45,684 nt of DNA, from IMG/VR virus record IMGVR_UViG_3300034117_002487, positions 1-45,684 of that record. One strand, given 5' to 3'. This DNA is from a virus. Below, piece by piece: positions 36,663 through 44,558 of this stretch. The position numbers and the translations under genes are program-made. The notes under the pieces are model-generated. The model was not told the origin of the DNA. It worked only from the letters and a program-made list of their open reading frames with translations, and made no database searches. Position 1 is the first letter of the stretch, and each line of letters starts with the position of its first letter.

Positions 36663-36930
36663 GCGTCACTCCTTTCTGGACCCGCTCCTCGATGATGCGG
36701 TGCTCTTCGGTGCGGATAATTATCTTGCCCAGAGCGGCTTCCGCGGCTCGACTTTGGCCTTCGGCCGCTTCCTGTCCGACCACAGCTTCCGCAGCAACTC
36801 GCTTTGCGGTGGTGCCTGCAAAAAACACTTTCCATACGACGATGCCCGCCAAGGCAAGACCCACAATGACTGCCAAAGCAATCAGGGCGGTTCGCACTCG
36901 ACTGACAGGGGTGAAGCGAGTGAGGTCCAT
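36490..36930 (-). CDS. Inner-membrane spanin (Rz-like)
   Basis: 146 residues from ATG 36930, which overlaps the endolysin stop by 4 bases. N-terminal membrane helix (ALIALAVIVGLALAGIVVWKVF, split at 15-36), then a long periplasmic helix (GKIIIRTEEHRIIEERVQK) likely to form a coiled coil with the lipoprotein spanin. Function by context and topology. Confidence 0.75.
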   Translation of the reverse strand: MDLTRFTPVSRVRTALIALAVIVGLALAGIVVWKVFFAGTTAKRVAAEAVVGQEAAEGQSRAAEAALGKIIIRTEEHRIIEERVQKGVTHVYQTEGSRNSVGAQLDAAGRNALCMHDTYQRANDCPGLPTAGASSPAATDAERNGS

Positions 36931-37367
36931 CACACGCCCCAGAGTTCGAAATGTGGGCTGTCCGTTTCGCCGCGTTCGCGAGGTTTGCCATCGCGATCCC
37001 AATCGGCGCCCCACCGGATGGGGGTATTGAGTTCATCCGCAGCCTGGAACATGGCCTTGGCCATGAGGTCGAACTTGCGAAGATCATCCCAGGTGCCCGG
37101 GAAGAGGTCCACAGCATGGCCAAAGCCTGTGCGAGGATTTTTGAAGTGATTGGACTTCAGTGTCCACGTCACAACCTTGCCCGGCTTGGTGCGGCCCTGG
37201 GCATACAGGTCTCGCTGCCGTGCTTCGGTGCGAACGCCCTCGATGACCGCAAAGTCTGGTCCGCCGATGCGGGCGCTAATCTGTAATGCTCGCCGAACCA
37301 CAGCTTGCATTTTGGGATGCACGCCTACGAGGTTCTGCTCGCTGCGGTCTCCGAAGGTGTAGGTCAT
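36930..37367 (-). CDS. Endolysin, M15 L-alanyl-D-glutamate peptidase type
   Basis: 145 residues. Peptidase M15 motifs: SNHFKNPRTGFGHAVDLFP with His and Asp ligands, and SPHFEL near the end with the third His. The Asp before the final His and the Trp-containing loop (PIRWGADWDRDGKPR) are also typical. No signal peptide, so release depends on the holin. Hydrolyses the peptidoglycan stem peptide. The start region lies against a hairpin at 37371-37422. Confidence 0.9.
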   Translation of the reverse strand: MTYTFGDRSEQNLVGVHPKMQAVVRRALQISARIGGPDFAVIEGVRTEARQRDLYAQGRTKPGKVVTWTLKSNHFKNPRTGFGHAVDLFPGTWDDLRKFDLMAKAMFQAADELNTPIRWGADWDRDGKPRERGETDSPHFELWGV

Positions 37368-37370
37368 AAG

Positions 37371-37422
37371 GGCTCCCGTGGGTTGGTGAATAAGTTGCTA
37401 GGACCTATGCCCCACGGGAGCC
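37371..37422 (-). promoter_or_regulatory. Hairpin in the endolysin leader covering the ribosome binding site
   Basis: 12-bp perfect stem (37371-37382 with 37411-37422) and a 28-base loop. On the minus strand the second arm contains GGGAG, the Shine-Dalgarno, 5 bases before the endolysin ATG. It may delay endolysin translation or separate tail-fibre and lysis transcripts. Confidence 0.65.
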
Positions 37423-37435
37423 TCAGCGCGGCCCG

Positions 37436-38647
37436 TCAATCGGCAGCTAGCTGGTTTTCTATTTGGCGTAGACGAGCCTCTTGTCCAGCGATCATAAATA
37501 AAGCTAATTGATCCAACCGAAGACCATATCTATATCCTGCAGAGCGGATTATTCGGGTATTACCTGTGGGGACTAGCCAGTCTTCCTCCGTCTCTTTGTT
37601 TATTCCCGGCTCCAGCTCCTCTTCAGCCTGTTCATCCCATTCGTCCCAACATAAAAAGGCATAAGGGGTTTTACCAGGTTTACCCTCAAGGTCAATAGGA
37701 TCAATGAGCCCATGTTTCGACATGATGGCCCATACATTTTGGGCGCGTAGCCCAAAATGATACCGGGCTTCTTTGCCCTTCTCAGCTATGGCAGCTACCC
37801 ACTTAAAGAACCCAAGTTCTTCAGTTATTTCCCGGGCAGCTGTTATTTCAGCCACTGTGAGACCTTCTGCGCGCCACAGCTTATCCCGTGCATCTGAGGT
37901 GTTGATGGTGCCACTGCCCGCATAAACCACAGACCACCTATTGGCGGCTGATCCCAAAGCTTTTGCGTTGTCTGTAGCCGGTTTAACTGAGGCATTGGGT
38001 TGGAGAATAAAATCCCCAGGGCCCCGCAGAATTAAATCTGTCGCGCTATCACTGGTGAGTTTACCCCCAGTATTGTCCCAAAGACTAAAATTCCAAGTAG
38101 CCGTTGATTGCGCGGAATAAGGACTATCATTGACATGACCTAATTGTAACATCGTCATATGATTAAAATCATCAAAACGACGAATAGACAGGGCTGTCTG
38201 AGGCCAGTCAGTATTTTCAGTGCCATTTGTATTTGCAGTTACAAACTCATAAGTCCCACTCCAAGCAGAAAACCTATAAGCCGGATTGGGAGTGCCAATA
38301 CCAACCTTTTGAGTTGAGGTGAGACGAATAGCTTCGGCCCCATTTGGCCTGAGAGAAATATGGCCAACACTACTACCCGAGTCGGTGCCGAGAGAAAGAA
38401 TAGCGGAGTCACCCGTATACGTTCCAATACCAAAGCGGGCTTTAATACTACCCGCACTGTCTGAATGCCAAAACTCACTCCTGGAAGTAATGCCTGATTG
38501 AACGTCCAGTGTTGAAACGGGGCCGCCAGGGCTGGCCCTCATTACGAGGTTATTCAAATTGAGGCGATATGGTGCAGAGCTTCGCCAAGTCAATGTGAAA
38601 TCCCCAGCAGTAGGCGTGGGCAAATCAGTCAGTGTGCTAACGTCCAT
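37436..38647 (-). CDS. Tail fibre/spike protein with S74 intramolecular chaperone
   Basis: 403 residues from ATG 38647, with AAAGGA upstream. The N-terminal 240 residues are a beta-rich shaft. From about 245, GTINTSDARDKLW marks the peptidase S74 chaperone, with predicted self-cleavage before Ser251 and the conserved Asp/Lys, ending in an Arg/Glu coiled coil (GLRLDQLALFMIAGQEARL). The C-terminal part folds the trimer and is then removed. Likely the receptor-binding protein or a spike. Sequence is more AT-rich than the phage average. Confidence 0.85.
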   Translation of the reverse strand: MDVSTLTDLPTPTAGDFTLTWRSSAPYRLNLNNLVMRASPGGPVSTLDVQSGITSRSEFWHSDSAGSIKARFGIGTYTGDSAILSLGTDSGSSVGHISLRPNGAEAIRLTSTQKVGIGTPNPAYRFSAWSGTYEFVTANTNGTENTDWPQTALSIRRFDDFNHMTMLQLGHVNDSPYSAQSTATWNFSLWDNTGGKLTSDSATDLILRGPGDFILQPNASVKPATDNAKALGSAANRWSVVYAGSGTINTSDARDKLWRAEGLTVAEITAAREITEELGFFKWVAAIAEKGKEARYHFGLRAQNVWAIMSKHGLIDPIDLEGKPGKTPYAFLCWDEWDEQAEEELEPGINKETEEDWLVPTGNTRIIRSAGYRYGLRLDQLALFMIAGQEARLRQIENQLAAD

Positions 38648-38660
38648 TATATCGATCCTT

Positions 38661-39017
38661 TCAAAACTCACCTAGTGGGCGTGGATTAAGCACACGATCC
38701 GCTTGTCTGGCCCATTCCCGCCCATCAATACCTGGGGATTGTTGATTATATTCCGCTACAGTTACCGGAAGCCCTCTAATTCCAGCCCGCTTGCAGGCAG
38801 AGAGAGCACTTCGTGCGGCCACCTGAACCTGAACAGGCACATACAAGGGGTCTCGGTATCGGCGATGCCAGTAGGCATAGTCAATATACGCTCCAGGGCA
38901 AGGCCCTGATATTTCGGGTGGTGGGAGAGGTTGGTCTTGCAAAGAGGCCATTGGCCCCGTAGCACAAGCCCCAAGAAATCCAGTCAAGACCAAGCTCAAA
39001 ACAGACAATTTCATCAT
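38661..39017 (-). CDS. Lipoprotein in the tail region
   Basis: 118 residues. Signal peptide with lipobox LGAC (Cys at about 17), then a Pro-rich linker and a helical part with Cys (GPCPGAYIDYAYWHRRYRD). ATG 39014 is an alternative start. A lipoprotein among tail genes is unusual; superinfection block or a cell-surface role are possibilities. It overlaps neither neighbour by more than a few bases. Confidence 0.65.
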   Translation of the reverse strand: MMKLSVLSLVLTGFLGACATGPMASLQDQPLPPPEISGPCPGAYIDYAYWHRRYRDPLYVPVQVQVAARSALSACKRAGIRGLPVTVAEYNQQSPGIDGREWARQADRVLNPRPLGEF

Positions 39018-39025
39018 AGCACACC

Positions 39026-39745
39026 TCATGGTAAGAAACTAACATCAACCACAAATCCCAAAGACGGCTGATTATATACCGCCCCTGCCACATCTGGGTT
39101 CCAATTATTCATACCAATTAGAGTAACCAAAGTCAATGAGGTAAGTTCAAACCCCACCACTTTTAATCTTGTGCTTGCGCTGGTTGAGTAATATCCTTTT
39201 GAAGGATTGCAGAACACAAAGGCGTGGGTTCGCCCACTTGGCAATGCCAAAGTAGCTCCCACATTGCCTTGGCTCAATGTAACTAGGGATTTAGCTCGGA
39301 ATACAGGTGAGCCCGAATGGAATACAAGATTACCCGCCCCATTCTTGACTTGTAGCCCATATCCAGTATCTCCCAAGGTGGGAGCTACATTATCAAAAAC
39401 ATAATAGCTGATTGAAGCTGCAGTAGTTCCTTGACAATAGAATATGGCTCGCTTATATCCACTTGGTGGAGGGTTTGAGGTATTTGTTTCATTTATCAGA
39501 TGCAAGCAACCTAACGCCCGACCAGTTGGCGGAGTAACAGCCACAATAGCCGTATTTGTTGATGGGTAATCCACAACAAAATAAATCATATTACTATCTG
39601 CTGGGGCTTCAAACCCAGCCATTATATAAAATGCGGAAGCGGTTATGCTCGACACAGTGCCTTTAGTTTTATAGCTGAGGTTGAAGTAGTCTTGATCTAT
39701 TTGGACCGCTCCATAGCTATTCAAAAATGACGCACCAAAAGCCAT
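39026..39745 (-). CDS. Tail-tip-associated protein (DUF6453-like start)
   Basis: 239 residues beginning MAFGASFLNSYGAVQID, similar to the next gene upstream (MSFGLQVYDASGNPLIE). Beta-rich and low in charged residues throughout. Probably a minor tail-tip or fibre-base protein. Unnamed. Confidence 0.65.
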   Translation of the reverse strand: MAFGASFLNSYGAVQIDQDYFNLSYKTKGTVSSITASAFYIMAGFEAPADSNMIYFVVDYPSTNTAIVAVTPPTGRALGCLHLINETNTSNPPPSGYKRAIFYCQGTTAASISYYVFDNVAPTLGDTGYGLQVKNGAGNLVFHSGSPVFRAKSLVTLSQGNVGATLALPSGRTHAFVFCNPSKGYYSTSASTRLKVVGFELTSLTLVTLIGMNNWNPDVAGAVYNQPSLGFVVDVSFLP

Positions 39746-39746
39746 G

Positions 39747-40058
39747 TCAAAAATACCCGTAATAAAAAACCAAAGTGCCTGACCGCCCGCCTAGCGGATT
39801 TGGATCTACACTCCAATTGCAAGTATTGCCCGAGAAGGATATTTGAACCTCACAGCTAGTTCCATATGTATCATCTTGTGGAAACCCTACTATGAAAAAG
39901 AAAGGAGCCCCACGAGCAAAATCTGCATTAGAAAATGACCCACTATTGGTAGTCTCTGATATTGAGGCGGTCAAAGTGCCAATAATAGTGAACAAGCTAT
40001 CTGTCAGCTCAATGAGCGGATTGCCTGACGCGTCATAGACCTGCAAACCAAAACTCAT
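39747..40058 (-). CDS. Small tail protein, DUF6453-like
   Basis: 103 residues: MSFGLQVYDASGNPLIELTD, followed by beta strands. Related in its first 20 residues to 39026-39745. ATGA overlap with the tip protein gene. Probably a small tail-tip protein. Confidence 0.65.
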   Translation of the reverse strand: MSFGLQVYDASGNPLIELTDSLFTIIGTLTASISETTNSGSFSNADFARGAPFFFIVGFPQDDTYGTSCEVQISFSGNTCNWSVDPNPLGGRSGTLVFYYGYF

Positions 40059-42769
40059 AATGCCAGATTCCCTAGCTTAACACGCAATACCCCGGCGGCG
40101 TCATACACTCGGATTACATTATCTGCAATCTCCATGCGAGCACCCGTGGTGGCTGTTCGAAGCGTCCCGATAGTTGCGGTAATTGCGTCCAGCTGGCTAA
40201 CACTCAATCGACTAGCGGTTACTGCGCCGGTTTGTATAGCCGCTGTATTAACATTGTTTGGCGCAACACCACCGCCAGAATTGATAGTAGAAGCCACCGC
40301 GGTTGCGGGTATAGTGCCCACATTTGTTCCTGCCGGGGCTCCTACTGTTGCGTTATCTGCGGGACGTCCAGTTCCGGTGACATTGCTCCAGGTTGCTGTT
40401 TGTGCAGCCACTTCATCAATCTTGGTAGTCAAAGCCTGCTTAGCGGTGTAATACGTTTGAAAAACCCCGCTAAATGTGGTTCCGTTAATTGGAGTATCCA
40501 CACTAGTATTTGAAAAAGAGGTCAAGCTACCAATATACACAGTAAGGGCTGAATACGCTGACATATACGCAGTCAATTCAGTAGATATACCCATCCCCGA
40601 TCCACGAGCTTGAATAATAGGATATTCAGCCAATACCACATTGTATTGGCGGATCATCTCAGCCTTTTCACCCATAGATAGGATGGAGTCGGAGGCAATA
40701 GCCGCCAATGACGACAGCACTTGACTGATATTGTCATTGGCCGCAGCAATTTGTGTCAAAGCATTGACCACAGATAGGTCCAAAATACTCACCCAAGGGG
40801 CGTCGATAGTCGTTCCATTCCCATTGAAGGTTATGGGAGTGCCATAGACAAAAAGGCCAAGTCCCTCATGTCGATAACTGGCGTTGTTATTATCAATGTC
40901 TGTCCAGTAATCTCCCTCACTTCCGGTAGGTGGGGTGGTTTGTCTAAATGTCTCAGCCCCACCGGCAATTGCAGCCAGCGCCGAATAGCTTACATTTGAG
41001 GTAGTGCCAGTAGTAGCTGAGACCTGAGACCAAGGCCCGGCCACTTCATGGATGCTTATATGGCGTGCTCGGACTTGATAAGCTGAGCCTGAGAGCAGCG
41101 GGAAGATGTTGGCAAAAACCACATCAGACATGAATGGCCCGAAAGTCTGCCAATAAGTATCCGAGGTTAGCTTCACCTGCACTTCTGTTCGCCGCACATT
41201 CCCTGGAGCCGTTGCCCATGAGACTGTGAGACCATCTTGTTGGGTAGCGTCTGCCCCAGTTGCGGAATACTGCGCGGCTGCTAGGCTGACCAGGGCAACT
41301 TCCATGCGTGGGTCATATGCTACACCCGCACTTGGTGCACTTTGGGGGGTAACCGTCCCATTTGAGTAGACCGACGCGTCTTCTTCCCGCAAAACCAGCT
41401 CGACCCCTTGTGCGGATATTGACTGTCGGATCACTCGAAACGGCTTAGCCACGAAGCCATATCGCTCGAGAGAAAGTTGCACAATATCCCATACCCGCGC
41501 GCGCAAGGCTCGCAGATTGAAAGTTGCAGAAAACTCACCCTGCCAACGAGCACGATTAAGAGAAATACGAGCCAAGCGTTGTGCTAGTTCGGGGCTTTGG
41601 ACTACTTGAAAGTTTTGCGTTTTCCGCTTCTTGTAATTATCCTCAGTATAATAGGCATTGTCAAATACCGTGGGATATGCTCGAGGCTGAAACAAGGCCG
41701 TGGGTCGACTATCAATGTAAGTCCCTGCTACCTCATTGTATTTATCAGCCATGGGCTTAAACGGCACCCACTGCACCGTTCCACCTTCGACCACATCATC
41801 ATCAGTAAGAACGACGGCTATATCTGCCAAGTCATTATGGACTACACGATAAGTCCATAGACCTCCCGCATCAAGGAGTTCGCCAATCAGTCCATCCGCG
41901 GATAGAATAGACTCGTTTGTGGCATGGTGGTCGCCTGTAGACAGGATGCCATCTGTGTAATACTCTAAGGCTTCGCAGTCATTGGCTGCAGTTATAAATC
42001 CTGCAAAATCAATGTCCGAAAGGTCAACACCTCGGCCCGCTACCAATTTGTTATTGATGCGCCACCCAATTAGATACCAAAGCATCTGCAAGGCATTATT
42101 GCGGCCAATTGGGTTATTATTGCTATCTAGCGGGGAATACTCCCAAGTGGTCTGGTCATTTGCTCTATGACTGCCAGACCCACCCCGGGTGCTATCCCTG
42201 CGCGGGTCATATACCGGTGCACCTTCAACTACTTGAGTATACCTGGAAGGGATGCCCTGCGGTAGCTTTTTCTCAGTATATGTCCATCGCATAACATAAT
42301 GCGGGACGCCGGTAAAGGCAGCAGTAGACGCCCAATACGTTCCACCTCCGGCGGCAATATGCCCTCCGGTGGTAGACCGGTTTACTTGCAGAGCCCCTGA
42401 ATAGGTTCCTGTGGCGGAACCTCCGCTTAGGGGGACCAATTCCTCTTCGATATACAGTTCTTGGTATGAAGTTATACGATGGGTGGCAATAGCCAATACC
42501 TCGTCAAACTTGGTGTAATCACTACCCCAAGTTTCCCAATAACGCAAGTCGGTAGCACCCGCGGTGCGGCCAAATACAATCTTGCGGAAATCTTCAGGAG
42601 CCAAAGACTTAGACAACCGGCCTAGGGTGGCCTTATTGCCAGCGTTGGGCTTCGGTAGAACCGCCCCAAGGGTCATCATTGCCCCTTGGGCAATTAGGAG
42701 CGGATTGCCGGTTACGACGCCCACTACGGCCACCGCTACACCAACAATTGCTTTGACTACTCCGCTCAC
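40055..42769 (-). CDS. Tail tip / host specificity protein (gpJ-like)
   Basis: 904 residues. A hydrophobic N-terminus (about 4-40), then the gpJ-like hub (FGRTAGATDLRYWETWG, YQELYIEEELV; RARVWDIVQLSLERYGF and RVIRQSISAQGVELVL at the hub end), a fibronectin-type III domain (about 500-590, with SAYQVRARHISIHEVAGPW), a helical DUF1983-like segment (about 690-770) and a C-terminal beta strand trimer (ARMEIADNVIRVYDAAG). Forms the tail tip and determines host attachment. Order of neighbours (NlpC, DUF2163, DUF2460-like) is the usual tail-tip gene order. Confidence 0.88.
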   Translation of the reverse strand: MSGVVKAIVGVAVAVVGVVTGNPLLIAQGAMMTLGAVLPKPNAGNKATLGRLSKSLAPEDFRKIVFGRTAGATDLRYWETWGSDYTKFDEVLAIATHRITSYQELYIEEELVPLSGGSATGTYSGALQVNRSTTGGHIAAGGGTYWASTAAFTGVPHYVMRWTYTEKKLPQGIPSRYTQVVEGAPVYDPRRDSTRGGSGSHRANDQTTWEYSPLDSNNNPIGRNNALQMLWYLIGWRINNKLVAGRGVDLSDIDFAGFITAANDCEALEYYTDGILSTGDHHATNESILSADGLIGELLDAGGLWTYRVVHNDLADIAVVLTDDDVVEGGTVQWVPFKPMADKYNEVAGTYIDSRPTALFQPRAYPTVFDNAYYTEDNYKKRKTQNFQVVQSPELAQRLARISLNRARWQGEFSATFNLRALRARVWDIVQLSLERYGFVAKPFRVIRQSISAQGVELVLREEDASVYSNGTVTPQSAPSAGVAYDPRMEVALVSLAAAQYSATGADATQQDGLTVSWATAPGNVRRTEVQVKLTSDTYWQTFGPFMSDVVFANIFPLLSGSAYQVRARHISIHEVAGPWSQVSATTGTTSNVSYSALAAIAGGAETFRQTTPPTGSEGDYWTDIDNNNASYRHEGLGLFVYGTPITFNGNGTTIDAPWVSILDLSVVNALTQIAAANDNISQVLSSLAAIASDSILSMGEKAEMIRQYNVVLAEYPIIQARGSGMGISTELTAYMSAYSALTVYIGSLTSFSNTSVDTPINGTTFSGVFQTYYTAKQALTTKIDEVAAQTATWSNVTGTGRPADNATVGAPAGTNVGTIPATAVASTINSGGGVAPNNVNTAAIQTGAVTASRLSVSQLDAITATIGTLRTATTGARMEIADNVIRVYDAAGVLRVKLGNLAL

Positions 42770-42795
42770 TAGGATGCCCTCCGCGTGTCATCTAG

Positions 42796-43254
42796 CTAGA
42801 CGCGGTAACACCACTCCAGCCCTAAGGTATTGAGGGTAATTAGCCCGTGGTGGTTCTCTTCGGAGCCTACGAATAGCGAAAGGCGACCATAACAGATACC
42901 AAGCATCTTTCCCATAGAAGGATTTCCGGTCTCTGACGAGAAGCCGACCACTTCAGGATCGGCCACAACGACGTCCCCGACACGTGCGAAGGCTATCGGA
43001 AGCCGTTCACCGAATACCTTATCAGCTAAAGCCTCCGGAGTTCCTACCCCGTCCAATTTCAGCATCTTTCGCTTGGCACCTAGTGCGGTTGTATAGGCCC
43101 CACGATATGCTTTGGCTGGATCAACCCCGGTCATGGCCAGAACGGCATCCCCTACCCAAAGACAACAATCTTGTTTGCCCCATTGGAAGGGGGTATCTTG
43201 TCTAGTAAGTATGCAGGTATATAGTCGATCTTGCCAGTCAGCTAGTCTGGTCAT
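42796..43254 (-). CDS. NlpC/P60-type tail assembly peptidase
   Basis: 152 residues. WGKQDCCLWVGDAVLA contains the expected catalytic Cys (30 or 31), with a His in ENHHGLI near 132. Corresponds to lambda gpK-type peptidase. It helps to cut peptidoglycan during entry or to process the tail. No clear Shine-Dalgarno is visible, so it may be translated by coupling. Confidence 0.75.
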   Translation of the reverse strand: MTRLADWQDRLYTCILTRQDTPFQWGKQDCCLWVGDAVLAMTGVDPAKAYRGAYTTALGAKRKMLKLDGVGTPEALADKVFGERLPIAFARVGDVVVADPEVVGFSSETGNPSMGKMLGICYGRLSLFVGSEENHHGLITLNTLGLEWCYRV

Positions 43255-43257
43255 TTT

Positions 43258-43935
43258 TCAAAAGCCCCGGTATCCTGAATAATTACCATCACCACCAAAG
43301 AACGCTGGACCAGCATACCCACCAAGAGGTAGGTTGGTTGCTTCCCCTAATGTGGGGGTCATATTAGCCAATGCCCATACATAATCTTGGCTTGTGTCTG
43401 TTGCGTCCAGCTCTTTCTGTTCAGAATATCGAGTTGCTATAGCCTCGCTTTGATAAGACTGCGCTGACTCAATCTGACATTGCACCGTTCCAGACCCATC
43501 ATCTTCTTCAATGACTGTCATTAGGTCCATACGCCCACTTTTAAGCCGAATTGGCGCACCAACTATTGCTCCAGAAGCATCCAGCAAGGCTACCCAAACC
43601 CAGGCCTGCCTGAATTGCCACCGACGCCGATCATAGACCACTTGGCGCATAGCCTCGTCAGTCATATTGACCCCCGGCAAAGAAAGCATAAGCGCCTCAG
43701 AGCCTCCTTGGCCCTCAGTAACCGGGCTGACTTCCCCAACAAGATGCGTAATACCCTCAAAGGTTAACCCTGCAAGAGCAGTATCTGCATGACCGGCCGA
43801 AAATGTGTAGGTGCCAAACCCAGTCCAGGCAAGAATGGGATCAGCCTCAATATCAAGGCGAATAAAATACGCCCATCCTACAGAGGAGCCGTCCAATAAC
43901 GGGCTGGTAGTGGGGTCAATAGGTCTTCCAACCAT
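43258..43935 (-). CDS. Minor tail protein (DUF2163-like)
   Basis: 225 residues. Pattern with VGWAYFIRLDIEADPI, TFEGITHLVGEVSPV, a DRRRWQFRQAWVW segment and Asp/Glu/Ser strands fits the DUF2163 tail protein found next to NlpC in phages. Part of the tail-tip hub. Confidence 0.7.
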   Translation of the reverse strand: MVGRPIDPTTSPLLDGSSVGWAYFIRLDIEADPILAWTGFGTYTFSAGHADTALAGLTFEGITHLVGEVSPVTEGQGGSEALMLSLPGVNMTDEAMRQVVYDRRRWQFRQAWVWVALLDASGAIVGAPIRLKSGRMDLMTVIEEDDGSGTVQCQIESAQSYQSEAIATRYSEQKELDATDTSQDYVWALANMTPTLGEATNLPLGGYAGPAFFGGDGNYSGYRGF

Positions 43936-43937
43936 GT

Positions 43938-44549
43938 TTAATCTAATGCCTCCACGCCCTTGATAGTGATGCCATGCTGAACAGGGTGTTCAAGGGACCA
44001 AGTAGCTGCATCATCTTCCTGTGCTGCAAGCAACATATATGGATTGAATACTGTGACCACCGAGCCGACATTGAGGACTTTACGCAATCCAGGCTCAAAG
44101 GATATAGTAGCTTGACCACTGGCATTTGCTACAATAGCAATAGTGGCCACTTTGAGTTCGTCATTTACCGTGAAATAGTCACCTTCTGCCAATATGGTGG
44201 CATTGGGTGTCCAACCTTGAGTAGCTACCGAAGTTGCACGAGGTTGTGCTTGGGTCTGAACAGTGCCCTGCGGTCCAGCATACCCGCTAAGTGGAGTTTC
44301 TGAACCAGGCACAACCAGCTTGAAGGTATTGGCGCGACCCCGCAGCTGAGCCAAGAAGCTTCGCCACCGACCGGCACTAAGTCCTGTCTGGGGAAGCAGC
44401 TTGCCTTCGAATTGCCAAAGAGCAAACGGCAGGACTACGACCTGGCGCTTACCCGTATACCGCGACCGCAGCTCATACGTTGAACGCATGAGCTGCAGCC
44501 GGGAGACACTCTCAAAGTAAGTCTGCGTCGGGAAAGTCACCAGCGCCAT
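43938..44549 (-). CDS. Minor tail protein (DUF2460-like / distal tail)
   Basis: 203 residues. MALVTFPTQTYFESVSRLQL, KRQVVVLPFALWQFEGK and NTFKLVVPG resemble tail hub proteins (DUF2460 or distal-tail like). Positioned between the tape measure and the DUF2163 gene, as in other siphoviruses. Confidence 0.65.
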   Translation of the reverse strand: MALVTFPTQTYFESVSRLQLMRSTYELRSRYTGKRQVVVLPFALWQFEGKLLPQTGLSAGRWRSFLAQLRGRANTFKLVVPGSETPLSGYAGPQGTVQTQAQPRATSVATQGWTPNATILAEGDYFTVNDELKVATIAIVANASGQATISFEPGLRKVLNVGSVVTVFNPYMLLAAQEDDAATWSLEHPVQHGITIKGVEALD

Positions 44550-44558
44550 TTACGTTCC

